NCBI GenBank assembly: GCA_027886865.1
Contig: JAPCJR010000004.1
Location: 62,001 to 126,000 of the forward strand
From: Nitrososphaerota archaeon
Lineage (GTDB): Archaea; Thermoproteota; Nitrososphaeria; Nitrososphaerales; UBA183
Reading direction: 5' to 3'
DNA length: 64,000 nucleotides
The number at the start of each line of letters is the position of its first letter. Within the stretch, counting starts at the first letter, position 1. This document shows positions 25,638 through 33,232 of this stretch, piece after piece. Below the pieces are notes generated by a model that did not search any database, was not told the DNA's origin, and saw only the letters and a list, made by a program, of their open reading frames with translations. The translations under genes and the position numbers were made by a program.

Positions 25638-26452
25638 AGAAAAGCAGCCGCGAGGGCGAGCGACGCGCCCGCTCCCACCATCGTAGCCAGGAGGTTGACG
25701 ATATTGTTGTCCACGAAGGGGACGCCCGACTGCCGTTTCGTGGGCTGGCCGCAGTGCACGAGGTGCTCGCTGGGCCTTCCGCAGACCGTACACACCCCTT
25801 TGCGTTGGACCGTCGCCCCTATCACGCTGTCCGCGACCGAGCCTGAGATGCCTCCGAAGACGGCGATCGATACGACCAGCGCCGGAGAGAGGTTCCTCAG
25901 CATTCCGAGGGTCGCGGCGATAATCCCGATGGCGAGGGATGCCAGGACGCTGCCCAGGAACCCGAACCCGGTCACGCCGCCGGAGGTACCGGGCGAGACC
26001 CTCGTTTTCAGGCGCGTTATCAGGCGCGGCGCCGACTTGTTCAGCAGTCCCAGCTCGGTGGCGACCGTGTCGGAAGCGGCGGCAGACATGGCCCCGAGGT
26101 AGAGGACCGCGAAGACGGCCCCGCCGAAGAGCAGCTCCGCGAGGCCGAAAATGGCAGCGATGCCGCCGTTCGCCAGGATGTTCGGCCAGCTGCGAGCGCC
26201 TCCCTTCTCCTGGGCGCCTCCGAGGCTCTTCTTGTAGTCGTACTTGTACCACGTGAAGCCCACTCCCAGGATGAAGAATGAGGCGATTATCACGAACCAT
26301 GTCCAGCCGCCTCCAAGGAAGATGGCGTATCCCACCGCCACGCTGGCGAGGAAGCCTCCCCTGTCGAGGGCTTTGGCCCGGATCGCCACCAGCGCGAAGA
26401 CGATGACTATCATAAGCTCGCCCAACGCGAGCAATAAGTTGACAGGGAGCAA
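25634..26452 (-). CDS. DUF92 / TMEM19 family membrane protein
   Basis: A polytopic protein of about 272 residues with seven to eight helices. The conserved DUF92 features are visible: DRGGFLASVAVGYAIFLGGG near the start, GSMSAAASDT-like block (MSAAASDTVATELG), the SPGTSGGVTGFGFLGS block and GGISGSVADSVIGATVQRK, followed by a cluster of CTVCGRP and CGQPT. Plant VTE6 (phytyl-phosphate kinase) belongs to this family, so an isoprenoid-phosphate kinase role for lipid recycling is possible but unproven. A frame continues to 26509, but CCTTTTAGGC (about 26484-26493) lies inside that extension; TTG at 26452 is therefore preferred. It converges on glyS with a four-base overlap. Confidence 0.8.
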   Translation of the reverse strand: MLPVNLLLALGELMIVIVFALVAIRAKALDRGGFLASVAVGYAIFLGGGWTWFVIIASFFILGVGFTWYKYDYKKSLGGAQEKGGARSWPNILANGGIAAIFGLAELLFGGAVFAVLYLGAMSAAASDTVATELGLLNKSAPRLITRLKTRVSPGTSGGVTGFGFLGSVLASLAIGIIAATLGMLRNLSPALVVSIAVFGGISGSVADSVIGATVQRKGVCTVCGRPSEHLVHCGQPTKRQSGVPFVDNNIVNLLATMVGAGASLALAAAFL

Positions 26453-26589
26453 TTCGCTCTTACGAGCGCCCTCTCCGGTCCGCCTAAAAGGGTTCCCCGG
26501 GGAGCCCATTCAGGCGGCGGCGCATGGATTCGAAGAAAGAGACCGATAGTTCTCCGGATGCCGCGGGTCGGGTCTCTTCTGTGATAGGA

Positions 26590-27282
26590 CTAGCCGACCA
26601 GTGCCTTCAAAGACGAGATTATCTCTTCCTCGTTGCGAGCCTGGGAGAGCGCGAAGATCAGGCCCTCCTTCTTTGCGAGCTCGATCGCGAGAGGGTCCGT
26701 CTGTGTGGGGCCGTGGATCACCACCATCCTCGGCTTGAGCTGTGACACCCTTACCGCCACGAGCGGACTTCTGCCCGCGCCGACCTTGGTGAATATTATC
26801 GCTCTCTCCGTCGTCGCGCCGAAGATACGGTAAAAATCGTAACCCGAGAGCGCGTAGATCGTCTTTATGCTGTCGACCACCGTGTACCCGTACAGGCTGG
26901 TCTTGTCGGGGTCCCCGCTCAGGACGGTCCCCTTCACCGCGGCGAGCAGGGCGGACGCCGAGATGGGCTTTGTGAATTCGCTTATCGCGAGTATGGCAGA
27001 GCTCTTCTCGGGAGAGAGCAGACGCGACGCGACCCTTCCCTGGGATTCATCGAGCGACACGAGTGCCTCGATGTACTTCTTGACGAAGACGACACCCGGG
27101 GAAGGACGCCTGCCGCTTTCGTAGTCGCTGAGGACGGAAGGAGAGAGCTTCAGGGTGCGCGCGAGCTGTACCTGTTTTATCGCCAGCTTCTCGCGCCATA
27201 CCTTGAGGGCCTTTCCCGGGTCCGGGCTTGCCACGACCTCCCCTGCTATCTTTATGACCGAGTCCTGGCGACTGCTTTCCAA
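26590..27282 (-). CDS. Archaeal HTH transcription regulator (COG1709-like)
   Basis: A 230-residue DNA-binding protein with a helix-turn-helix of the Cro/XRE type at about residues 27-66 (WREKLAIKQVQLARTLKLSPSVLSDYESGRRPSPG), preceded by a short arm, and a C-terminal domain of about 130 residues. The C-terminal part (FTKPISASALLAAVKG, YGYTVVDSIKTIYAL, IIFTKVGAGRSPLVAVRVSQLKP) has the pattern seen in archaeal COG1709 regulators. The effector is unknown. The TTG at 27282 lies about 30 bases after GTTTAAAG (27309-27316), consistent with a leaderless transcript. It stands in its own unit between the DUF92 gene and the PC4-like gene. Confidence 0.75.
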   Translation of the reverse strand: MESSRQDSVIKIAGEVVASPDPGKALKVWREKLAIKQVQLARTLKLSPSVLSDYESGRRPSPGVVFVKKYIEALVSLDESQGRVASRLLSPEKSSAILAISEFTKPISASALLAAVKGTVLSGDPDKTSLYGYTVVDSIKTIYALSGYDFYRIFGATTERAIIFTKVGAGRSPLVAVRVSQLKPRMVVIHGPTQTDPLAIELAKKEGLIFALSQARNEEEIISSLKALVG

Positions 27283-27329
27283 GCTTTATGGGCTTTTAGC
27301 GAATCTGCTTTAAACATTTGCCGAAGGCG

Positions 27330-27566
27330 CTATTTGACCTGTTCGAGCAAGGCCTTCAGCTGCTGGAGCTGGTCGACGGGGAGGGAGACTCCTTTGCGGG
27401 TCGGGCCCGTATACTTGGCCCCCGTGAGGAACAGTCGAAGGTCCACTCGCTTCTTGCCGTCTCTGCCATCGAACGTAGACACGCGGACCGTAGACGCATC
27501 CGTAAGTTTGATCTCGCCGATCATGGTGGACTTGAACCCGGTCGATTCTGATTCTTCGTCGCTCAA
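27330..27566 (-). CDS. PC4/Sub1-like single-strand DNA-binding protein
   Basis: A 78-residue protein matching the transcriptional coactivator PC4 C-terminal domain: IGEIKLTDASTVRVSTFDGRDGKKRVDLR forms the beta sheet, and TGPTRKGVSLPVDQLQQLKALL is the KGISL-Q--L helix that is the most conserved part of the family. PC4-like proteins bind single-stranded DNA and melt promoter DNA; archaeal homologues are patchy. The N-terminus is acidic and Ser-rich (MSDEESESTG), as in eukaryotic PC4. The TTG start at 27566 follows CTATATCG (27597-27604). It lies 52 bases after the start of herA, which may be related to its DNA role, but no shared operon is visible because herA ends here. Confidence 0.8.
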   Translation of the reverse strand: MSDEESESTGFKSTMIGEIKLTDASTVRVSTFDGRDGKKRVDLRLFLTGAKYTGPTRKGVSLPVDQLQQLKALLEQVK

Positions 27567-27618
27567 GAGAAACGAGCGGGGGAGGCCGGGGCTCCCGATA
27601 TAGTTTGCTAAGCCCGGA

Positions 27619-29085
27619 TCACCTTGTCAGCGTGGCGAGCTCGACCATCGTGTCGAAGAACTTCCGGGTTATCCCGCTCGGCGGCGCGTCGAACTCGTCC
27701 ACGTTGACCAGCACAGGGAGGTTGTTCACCACGTGACCGAGGACTAGGCACATCCTCGGCGGGAGGGTCCTCACTATCGACCTGACAGTGTCGCTGTCGA
27801 CCATGGACGCCTGGCTCACGAGGTTCAGGTCGGCGTCGTTCGAGAAGTTGTAGAGGAAGATGTTGTCAGCCTGACGGTATATCTCCGGCTTGATCGCGTC
27901 GGGCTGGTTCGTGACGAAGGTCGTGAAGACGCCAAAGTGCCGCATCCTGGTTATCAGGTCCTCCCAGTACGTGTCGCGCAGGTAGAGATGAGCCTCCTCC
28001 GAGAGAAGGAAGATCGGCGGGATGACCTTGTGCTCGAGGAGCTCCACCAGCTTGGAGAGGATGAGCTCGACCGTCATCTTCCTGTTCAGCGGCGACACCC
28101 TGCTGAGTGAGATGACCAGCGCGCCACCGTCGGGATGGCTCTTGAAGAAATCATCGAGCCGGAAAGCCTGGTCGGAGTCGGTGAAGAGGCCAGAGTTGGA
28201 GAGCGTGTAGTACCGGGCGTATAGCGCGTCCCTGACGAACTCGTTGCACCTCCATTGCTGGATGTATGTGCCGAGCGCCTCCATCGAGAGCTCGTGCTTG
28301 CTCTCCATGCTCTCCCAGATCCTTGTGAACTCGCGCATCGAGGTACCGGGCATCTCGAGCGAGTGCTGGAGCAGCGACGTGAGCACCCGAATCCCGGCGC
28401 CCCCGAGGCTGAACTTCAGGTCGCGGGCCGGCTTCCTGACCACGACCCTGTCCGCGATCGACGTCTTTGTCCCGTCCGCCCTCAGGCCGATGGTGCCGTA
28501 CTCGTCGTTGAGGTCGAAGATTATGCAGTAGGCGCCGTGTTCGAGCAGTCCCCGGACCATCATCTTGGCGAGGTGCGACTTGCCGGACTCCTTGCGCCCG
28601 GTGATTATGCTTATCCTTCCGTCGAGACACTCCGCGGTCACTGAGAAGGAGGAGGCCCTGCCCGACCTGCCTATCTTGATCTTCCTATGCCCCCGGTTGC
28701 CCGCGGAATCGAGGATCTCGTTCACGTTTTGCCTCGTTATTTTCGAGGTGGTCCTGGACGGGATCCAGTCGATTCGCGGGCTGTGCCGGCCGTGCTCTAT
28801 GCTCCCCCTCGCCTTGCACTGCAGGAGCCTCATGTCGCGTATCTCCTTCGAGATGCTGTTCACGTCGGCAGGGTCCTCCGTCACGCCCTGGACTGACGAG
28901 AGGAGCACCTCCTCCCTCGCGACCTCCTCCTCGATGCCGTCGATGTCCAGGTAATTCTCGTCTATCACCTGGAGCACTAGGCTTCTCTCCTTCTCAGTGA
29001 CCATAAGGTAGTCTCCCAGCCTGACGTCCTCAGTGTGCGACGCCACGACCAGGATGTTCGGGCCTTCTTTCTTCAGGATCTTCAT
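27619..29085 (-). CDS. herA: HerA hexameric DNA-translocating ATPase
   Basis: HerA-FtsK superfamily ATPase that works with NurA to resect DNA ends. The HAS-barrel region (about residues 10-65) is followed by the Walker A loop TGRKESGKSH (162-171), the Walker B segment PPIFLLSEEAHLYL (356-369) with E363/E364, and a sensor-like VTNQPDAIKP. Residues 180-330 form the helical insert typical of HerA. The ATG at 29085 is four bases after the NurA stop, so nurA-herA is one transcript. Partners Mre11 and Rad50 are not in the window. The length of 488 is near the usual 500. Confidence 0.92.
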   Translation of the reverse strand: MKILKKEGPNILVVASHTEDVRLGDYLMVTEKERSLVLQVIDENYLDIDGIEEEVAREEVLLSSVQGVTEDPADVNSISKEIRDMRLLQCKARGSIEHGRHSPRIDWIPSRTTSKITRQNVNEILDSAGNRGHRKIKIGRSGRASSFSVTAECLDGRISIITGRKESGKSHLAKMMVRGLLEHGAYCIIFDLNDEYGTIGLRADGTKTSIADRVVVRKPARDLKFSLGGAGIRVLTSLLQHSLEMPGTSMREFTRIWESMESKHELSMEALGTYIQQWRCNEFVRDALYARYYTLSNSGLFTDSDQAFRLDDFFKSHPDGGALVISLSRVSPLNRKMTVELILSKLVELLEHKVIPPIFLLSEEAHLYLRDTYWEDLITRMRHFGVFTTFVTNQPDAIKPEIYRQADNIFLYNFSNDADLNLVSQASMVDSDTVRSIVRTLPPRMCLVLGHVVNNLPVLVNVDEFDAPPSGITRKFFDTMVELATLTR

Positions 29086-29089
29086 CTCT

Positions 29090-30094
29090 TCACCCTGAAT
29101 TGCTCAGCCCGCCTAGCGCGATCCTGCGAAGCCCAAAGGAGCTCAGGTTCTTCAACTTGTACCTGTTCGTGATGTACGACTTGAGGGCCATGTCCTCCGA
29201 CCTGGCGAATACGGAGAGGTGGTGGGCGATACGGAGAGACTCCGGATAACCGGCGCAGAAGTTGTCGTTGGATAGTATCGAGCCAAGGACGTGGGGGACC
29301 TTTCCCCGGCTCCGCGCGACGTCGACCCTGAAGACCAGCCCGTCCCTGGAGAACTTCGCCAGTAGCGTGTCTATCAGTCCTTCCTCCACCGAGGCGTACG
29401 AGGGCACCTTCGCCCTGGAGACGACCCCCGAGAGCTTGTTGGACGAGATGAGCGCGCTCGTCTTGGAGATGCCGATGAGGGACGAGCCGGAGTCGCCGTT
29501 TCGGAAGAGCAGGTCAGGGTAAGAGTCAAGGGGATGCTTGAGCGAGCCGTCGGCCATCACGAGCATCTTCTGGGGGAAAGAGAGCAGGGAGGCGAGGATT
29601 CGCTTCTCCACCGTGTTCCGGATTATCCGTTCCGCGATCAGGTGGTCCGAGAGCGCCACGCGGAGCTCGTACCCCTCGAGTTCCGTCGGGAGTCCGCACG
29701 AACCCTTTGAGGAGAGGTGTATGACCATTGGGCCTATGCGGAAGTAGCCCTGCATCATCCCCTGGCGGGCAAAGCAGACGGCGGCGCGGACCGCATAGAC
29801 GGAGCTGTCGGACGTCTCCCCGAGCAGGATGCAGGATGAATCGGTCGAGGCTATCGTTATCATCTCCCCGGAAGGCACCATCGCGACCGCTTCGCCCTCA
29901 CCAGCCTCCCAGCCGTCAAAGGGGTAGGTGTCCTTGCCGTCCCGGTTGAACACGAACCTCCTTCCGGACAGCCGCTCGTGTATCACTTCGGAAGAGAGGT
30001 CGAACTGCTGCCTGAATTCTTTCGCGAGGAGGTTCAGTGACTCCATGTTTACGGTGGCAGCGACATTCAACTGAGTGTTCATGTTGCGCAACAT
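29090..30094 (-). CDS. nurA: NurA 5'-3' nuclease
   Basis: Mn-dependent nuclease of the NurA/RNase H-like fold, 334 residues. The catalytic acidic residues are seen as D85 in TIASTDSSCI and D182 in LVMADGSLKHP. The conserved C-terminal block with PHVLGSILSNDNFCAGYPESL and a basic end (RYKLKNLSSFGLRRIALG) completes the family pattern. It is the first gene of the nurA-herA unit. The ATG at 30094 is itself part of a perfect 14-base palindrome; a second ATG four codons later is also possible. The TATA element CTTATTAAC (30112-30120) would place the transcript start at or near the start codon. Confidence 0.9.
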   Translation of the reverse strand: MLRNMNTQLNVAATVNMESLNLLAKEFRQQFDLSSEVIHERLSGRRFVFNRDGKDTYPFDGWEAGEGEAVAMVPSGEMITIASTDSSCILLGETSDSSVYAVRAAVCFARQGMMQGYFRIGPMVIHLSSKGSCGLPTELEGYELRVALSDHLIAERIIRNTVEKRILASLLSFPQKMLVMADGSLKHPLDSYPDLLFRNGDSGSSLIGISKTSALISSNKLSGVVSRAKVPSYASVEEGLIDTLLAKFSRDGLVFRVDVARSRGKVPHVLGSILSNDNFCAGYPESLRIAHHLSVFARSEDMALKSYITNRYKLKNLSSFGLRRIALGGLSNSG

Positions 30095-30202
30095 GTGTAT
30101 GGTAAGCTCAGTTAATAAGTATTGCGCATCATGGTCTTGCGCAATAGGCTCGAGGACGCTACGAGAGGCAAGTCTTCAAATAATGGAGGCAAGATGCGCA
30201 AC
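30081..30202. promoter_or_regulatory. Operator cluster: four TGCGCA sites between nurA and a divergent wHTH gene
   Basis: The 14-base perfect palindrome ATGTTGCGCAACAT (30081-30094) overlaps the nurA start codon. Two copies of TATTGCGCA in opposite orientation flank a 7-base spacer (30120-30129 and 30137-30146), and ATGCGCAAC lies at 30194-30202. All four contain TGCGCA with A/T-rich flanks, and they sit next to or across the predicted transcription starts of nurA and of the gene at 30223. Repeated near-palindromes at both promoters are the picture of a repressor or autoregulator; the nearest DNA-binding candidates are the three wHTH proteins downstream. No other copy was noticed in the window. 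Confidence 0.65.
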
Positions 30203-30222
30203 AAGAGCACTAAGGAGACCGC

Positions 30223-30651
30223 TTGTTGTCCACCGAACCGCAGCCCCAGAACGTAACGGTCAAGCTGAAAAGGGGCAGCTGGGAGATAGAGATCACATCG
30301 CCGGCAGACAAGGTGCAGCAGGCGGTCGAGAGCGTTATAGCGGGCATGGCGTCTAAAGAAGAGGCGACGCTCTCTTCGCCAGAGGACCAGGCCGAGGGAG
30401 CGAGCGAGAAGAGATTCGAGACCTGCAGGGGAGTCCTGCAGAAGATGTGGAAGGAGGGCTGGTTCGTCAGCGAAAGGTCGCTCTCCGAGGTGGATGAAGA
30501 GATGGCCCGGCGCGGATATCATTACGACCGGACTGCGGTCTCGCACGCTCTCGTCGACCTCGTGCGCGAGGGTACCTTGTTCAGGGACGGCGCGATGAGG
30601 AACTACAGATACGTGCAGAAGTTTCCGTCAAAGCCTCAGGCCGGGACCTGA
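30223..30651 (+). CDS. Two-domain winged-helix protein, family of three neighbours (copy A)
   Basis: 142 residues. The N-terminal module (about 10-47: VTVKLKRGSWEIEITSP then an amphipathic helix) is a beta-beta-alpha unit also seen in the two neighbours. A Glu-rich linker leads to a winged-helix domain (about 65-135: CRGVLQKMWKEGWFVSERSL, then EEMARRGYHYDRTAVSHAL). The second half aligns with copy C at 31199 over both domains. No named family is recognised. The TTG at 30223 follows GGAG (30215-30218); a second TTG is the next codon. The gene diverges from nurA and its promoter carries TGCGCA sites; it converges on copy B with a 16-base overlap. Likely a DNA-binding regulator of the nurA-herA locus; this is inference. 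Confidence 0.65.
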   Translation: MLSTEPQPQNVTVKLKRGSWEIEITSPADKVQQAVESVIAGMASKEEATLSSPEDQAEGASEKRFETCRGVLQKMWKEGWFVSERSLSEVDEEMARRGYHYDRTAVSHALVDLVREGTLFRDGAMRNYRYVQKFPSKPQAGT

Positions 30652-31160
30652 GCGGACTTTGGGAATTTCTTTTGAAGCTGAGTGTGCAGCCAGTGGACAC
30701 CGGTCGTCGTGACCTTGTACCTTCCCGTACCCTCTGAATCTCTCCTCTCCACGGCGCCGACCTTGTTGAGCTCCGAGAGTCGCGAACCAATAGTCTTGGC
30801 ATAGAGCGATGTGGCCACCTCGAGCTCGGAGACGCTCATGTCCTCCTTTCCGCCCTTGCCGGAGAGGTTGGCTGCTTTCGCGGCCACGAGCTGAAGCAGG
30901 ACGACGTCCTTGTCGCTAAGCTTACGGTCCTGGACCCACACACGCGGCCCCTCCTCTGTGAATCGGATGTAGTCCTTGAACATCTGCACAAGGTCGTTGA
31001 GAGAGTAGTTGACCGAGATGCTCTTGGCCAGGTCGATGTTGGGTATCTCCTTCGCTATGAACTCGTGCAGTGAACGGAAGACGACGTCCGGAGATCCTGA
31101 GAATTCTACCTTCACGTCGCCATAGGAGACCGAGACAGAGAGCTGTCTTTCGCTGGACAA
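30636..31160 (-). CDS. Two-domain winged-helix protein, family of three neighbours (copy B)
   Basis: 174 residues. The N-terminal module (residues 6-42: LSVSVSYGDVKVEFSGS, then VVFRSLHEFIAKEIP) matches the pattern of copies A and C. A linker with RVWVQDRKLSDKDVV is followed by a winged helix with SVSELEVATSLYAKTIGSRL (recognition helix), LNKVGAVERRDSEGTGRYKV (wing) and a basic end. It differs in its C-terminal half from copies A and C. The TTG start at 31160 has a strong GGAGGT element 12 bases upstream, so its transcript has a leader, unlike most genes here. It sits directly before copy C on the same strand with a 38-base gap. Confidence 0.65.
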   Translation of the reverse strand: MSSERQLSVSVSYGDVKVEFSGSPDVVFRSLHEFIAKEIPNIDLAKSISVNYSLNDLVQMFKDYIRFTEEGPRVWVQDRKLSDKDVVLLQLVAAKAANLSGKGGKEDMSVSELEVATSLYAKTIGSRLSELNKVGAVERRDSEGTGRYKVTTTGVHWLHTQLQKKFPKSAQVPA

Positions 31161-31198
31161 TTGCTAGAGGACCTCCTTCGAACTCTTCCGGAGACCGC

Positions 31199-31729
31199 TT
31201 AAATGTTTGCCGAGCTCTCGGTCTCTGCGAGCGGCGCGTCAGTATCAGCCAGGATTAGCACCTGCGAGGGCATCATCGAAGTGGAGGTCGTGTACACGTA
31301 CTCTCCGCCTTCGCTCTTGAACCTGCGGATCTTGGAGGTCTTCGCCAGCCTGAGGAGCGCGACGGCCACAGACTGCTTCGGATAGTTGAGCCCGTACGAT
31401 TGCAGCGCTTCCCTGACGTCGGAGAGCTTGCGCGGCACCTTGCCCCACTGGTCGCCGAAGCACTTTGAGATGATGTCGCTGAGAGAGTCGCCCTTCACGA
31501 CGGTTATCGTCGGGAGCTGCGAAGGCCCATGGACGTCCACCGGCGGCTGTGCCGAGGTCGGCTCGTTCGGTGTCATCATGTGCCTCACCTCGTTCCTGCT
31601 CTCAGGGAACTTGGAGGCGATCTCTGGGATGAGCGCGATGATTTCCCTGATTTGGTCCAGGGTGGCCTCGATCTCCGCCTCGTTCTGGCCTGACCTGACC
31701 CTAATCTTTATCCTATCCGAAGACGACAA
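31199..31729 (-). CDS. Two-domain winged-helix protein, family of three neighbours (copy C)
   Basis: 176 residues. The N-terminal module (RIKIRVRSGQNEAEIEATL then an alpha helix, residues 6-40) is followed by a Pro/Thr-rich linker (about 50-75) and a winged-helix domain (SDIISKCFGDQWGKVPRKL, then VREALQSYGLNYPKQSVAVAL and RRFKSEGGEYVYT). That part aligns with copy A over about 60 residues. The start is TTG at 31729, about 25 bases after GTTTAGAAAC (31754-31763), so it looks leaderless. It is the first of a probable two-gene unit with copy B. The gene faces away from the cupredoxin gene end. Confidence 0.65.
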   Translation of the reverse strand: MSSSDRIKIRVRSGQNEAEIEATLDQIREIIALIPEIASKFPESRNEVRHMMTPNEPTSAQPPVDVHGPSQLPTITVVKGDSLSDIISKCFGDQWGKVPRKLSDVREALQSYGLNYPKQSVAVALLRLAKTSKIRRFKSEGGEYVYTTSTSMMPSQVLILADTDAPLAETESSANI

Positions 31730-31792
31730 CGGGACAAAGTTTCTGGGTGAGTTTCTAAACTTTTGCCCGCCCTTTTCCGGGTCGCAGACACC

Positions 31793-32272
31793 TCAGGCGA
31801 CGATACGGAGCTGCCCGTACTGCAGAAAGACGTGGAGGTCACACGGGATGGCGCAGTATATCCCGTATGTCCCCTCTTGGTTCGCTGTGAACGTGAAGTT
31901 TTGCTCCTCACCGGGTCTTATGGTATTCACGGTGCCCTGGACGTATGTGGCCACTTGGAACCCGTGTGACTCGATGTCCGTGTTACAGACGGCGATTCTG
32001 ACTAGCTGGCCCTGCGACACGGTAACTATCGGCCATGGCTTCCCAGGTCCTGCCCCCTGGAGAATGCTGTCATTGTACCCGTACTTGCTGACGACTATCA
32101 GAAATCCTCCTAGAGGCCTCACGCAGTACGGAGGAATCGAGGTCGCGCTGGTGGTGCCGGCCGGCCCCGAGTTTCCCAGCACGGGACCGAGCCCCAGAGT
32201 CGTGACGACCGCCGCGACCGCCAGTATGGTCGCGATGCTCAGCAACAGGTTCGTCCTCTTCAACGTCGCCAC
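31793..32272 (-). CDS. Membrane-anchored cupredoxin, cox2-like copper site
   Basis: 159 residues: an N-terminal helix (about 9-30) that acts as anchor or signal, then a Ser/Thr/Gly-rich linker and one cupredoxin domain facing outside. Copper ligands are visible as H103 (in ESHGFQ), C140 and C144 (CAIPC) and H147, with the tail FLQYGQLRIV. Two Cys four apart plus His resemble CuA, but the spacing to His is one shorter than in CuA and the Met is absent, so a type-1-like or variant binuclear site is possible. It should carry electrons at the outside. The GTG at 32272 is about 25 bases after CTTATCC (32298-32304). It faces the multi-span gene at 32372 across a shared promoter. Confidence 0.78.
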   Translation of the reverse strand: MATLKRTNLLLSIATILAVAAVVTTLGLGPVLGNSGPAGTTSATSIPPYCVRPLGGFLIVVSKYGYNDSILQGAGPGKPWPIVTVSQGQLVRIAVCNTDIESHGFQVATYVQGTVNTIRPGEEQNFTFTANQEGTYGIYCAIPCDLHVFLQYGQLRIVA

Positions 32273-32371
32273 GGTTCTCCGGCCGCAGCCCCTGCCGGAT
32301 AAGCAGTTCTACGTCCATGCGGAGTTTGAGCCAACAAATACTTATGCATCTTCGGCGCGACGAATTTTTGC

Positions 32372-33232
32372 ATGGGAGCCACGGTCGGGACGAGGACGCG
32401 ACCAAGCCTCGCAGTGCCCATCCACGGGCTCTCCGTAGTCGCGTTGGCGGTAGTATCGTCATACTTTGCCTACCTCTGGGGCTCGGTGACGGTGAACCCG
32501 GCCGAAGTCCTGGCGCCGTTCCTGTTCTGGTATGGAATAGCCTTCATCCTGCTGGCCTACCCGCTGCGCCCGGCACTGAGCATTTTCACACGTCAGGTCA
32601 GGACGGTCTTTGGGGCGAGCGTCTTCGCCGTCTATCTTGTCATACACGTCTTCCTGTACGGCTTCCTCCTTGAAGGTATCTTGGGGTCGTTCGCGGGTCG
32701 AGCCCTGCTATCGTCGGGCGCAGGGGTCTCTCTCACGACCACAGTCTTCGCGCCTCCGTCGGCGACGAACGCGCTCCTTGCGCTTTGGTACAACCCGTGG
32801 ATCACTCTCACCATCCCTCCCCTGCTCAGCGCCGCCCTTAGTCTTTACAGCCTGATGATCGCCCTAGTCATCGACATCCTGATAATCGCGAACATCGGCA
32901 AGACGCGGGAGCTTGGGAAGGTATGTTCGACGGGTACGCGTTCGAGGTCGATGGTCCTCTTCCCGGCTCTCGGCATCGCTCTCGGCGCATCGTGCTGCCT
33001 CAGCGTCCCGCTTCTCGTCACTGTGGCAGTACCCACGGCAGCGGCTCTCTCTTCTCTTCTCTGGGTCTACGACGCGACGTACTTTTTGTTTCCGCCATTC
33101 GCTGTCGTGCTCCTCTATCTCAACCTCTATTCGGTCAACAGGATAACCGCCAACCTGAAGATTGGAGCGGGCGACGGCGACGCGCTGTCGGCGATAGCGA
33201 ACCCCGGATCCGTCAGCCCTGACCTGAAGTAG
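32372..33232 (+). CDS. Multi-span membrane protein next to the cupredoxin gene
   Basis: 286 residues with about seven transmembrane helices (roughly 17-35, 47-65, 80-100, 145-170, 185-200, 205-225 and 232-252) and a polar C-terminal tail. No heme- or copper-binding His pattern is visible, and no named family is recognised. The ATG at 32372 lies 27 bases after AATACTTATG (32336-32345), so it is leaderless. It is divergent from the cupredoxin and convergent with the next multi-span gene (20-base overlap). Its place between these suggests a shared membrane complex, but this is only from context. Confidence 0.6.
   Translation: MGATVGTRTRPSLAVPIHGLSVVALAVVSSYFAYLWGSVTVNPAEVLAPFLFWYGIAFILLAYPLRPALSIFTRQVRTVFGASVFAVYLVIHVFLYGFLLEGILGSFAGRALLSSGAGVSLTTTVFAPPSATNALLALWYNPWITLTIPPLLSAALSLYSLMIALVIDILIIANIGKTRELGKVCSTGTRSRSMVLFPALGIALGASCCLSVPLLVTVAVPTAAALSSLLWVYDATYFLFPPFAVVLLYLNLYSVNRITANLKIGAGDGDALSAIANPGSVSPDLK

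Noticed and set aside
31386..32438. Long open frame on the plus strand over copy C and the cupredoxin gene
   Set aside because: Antisense to two genes with clear motifs; composition is not protein-like
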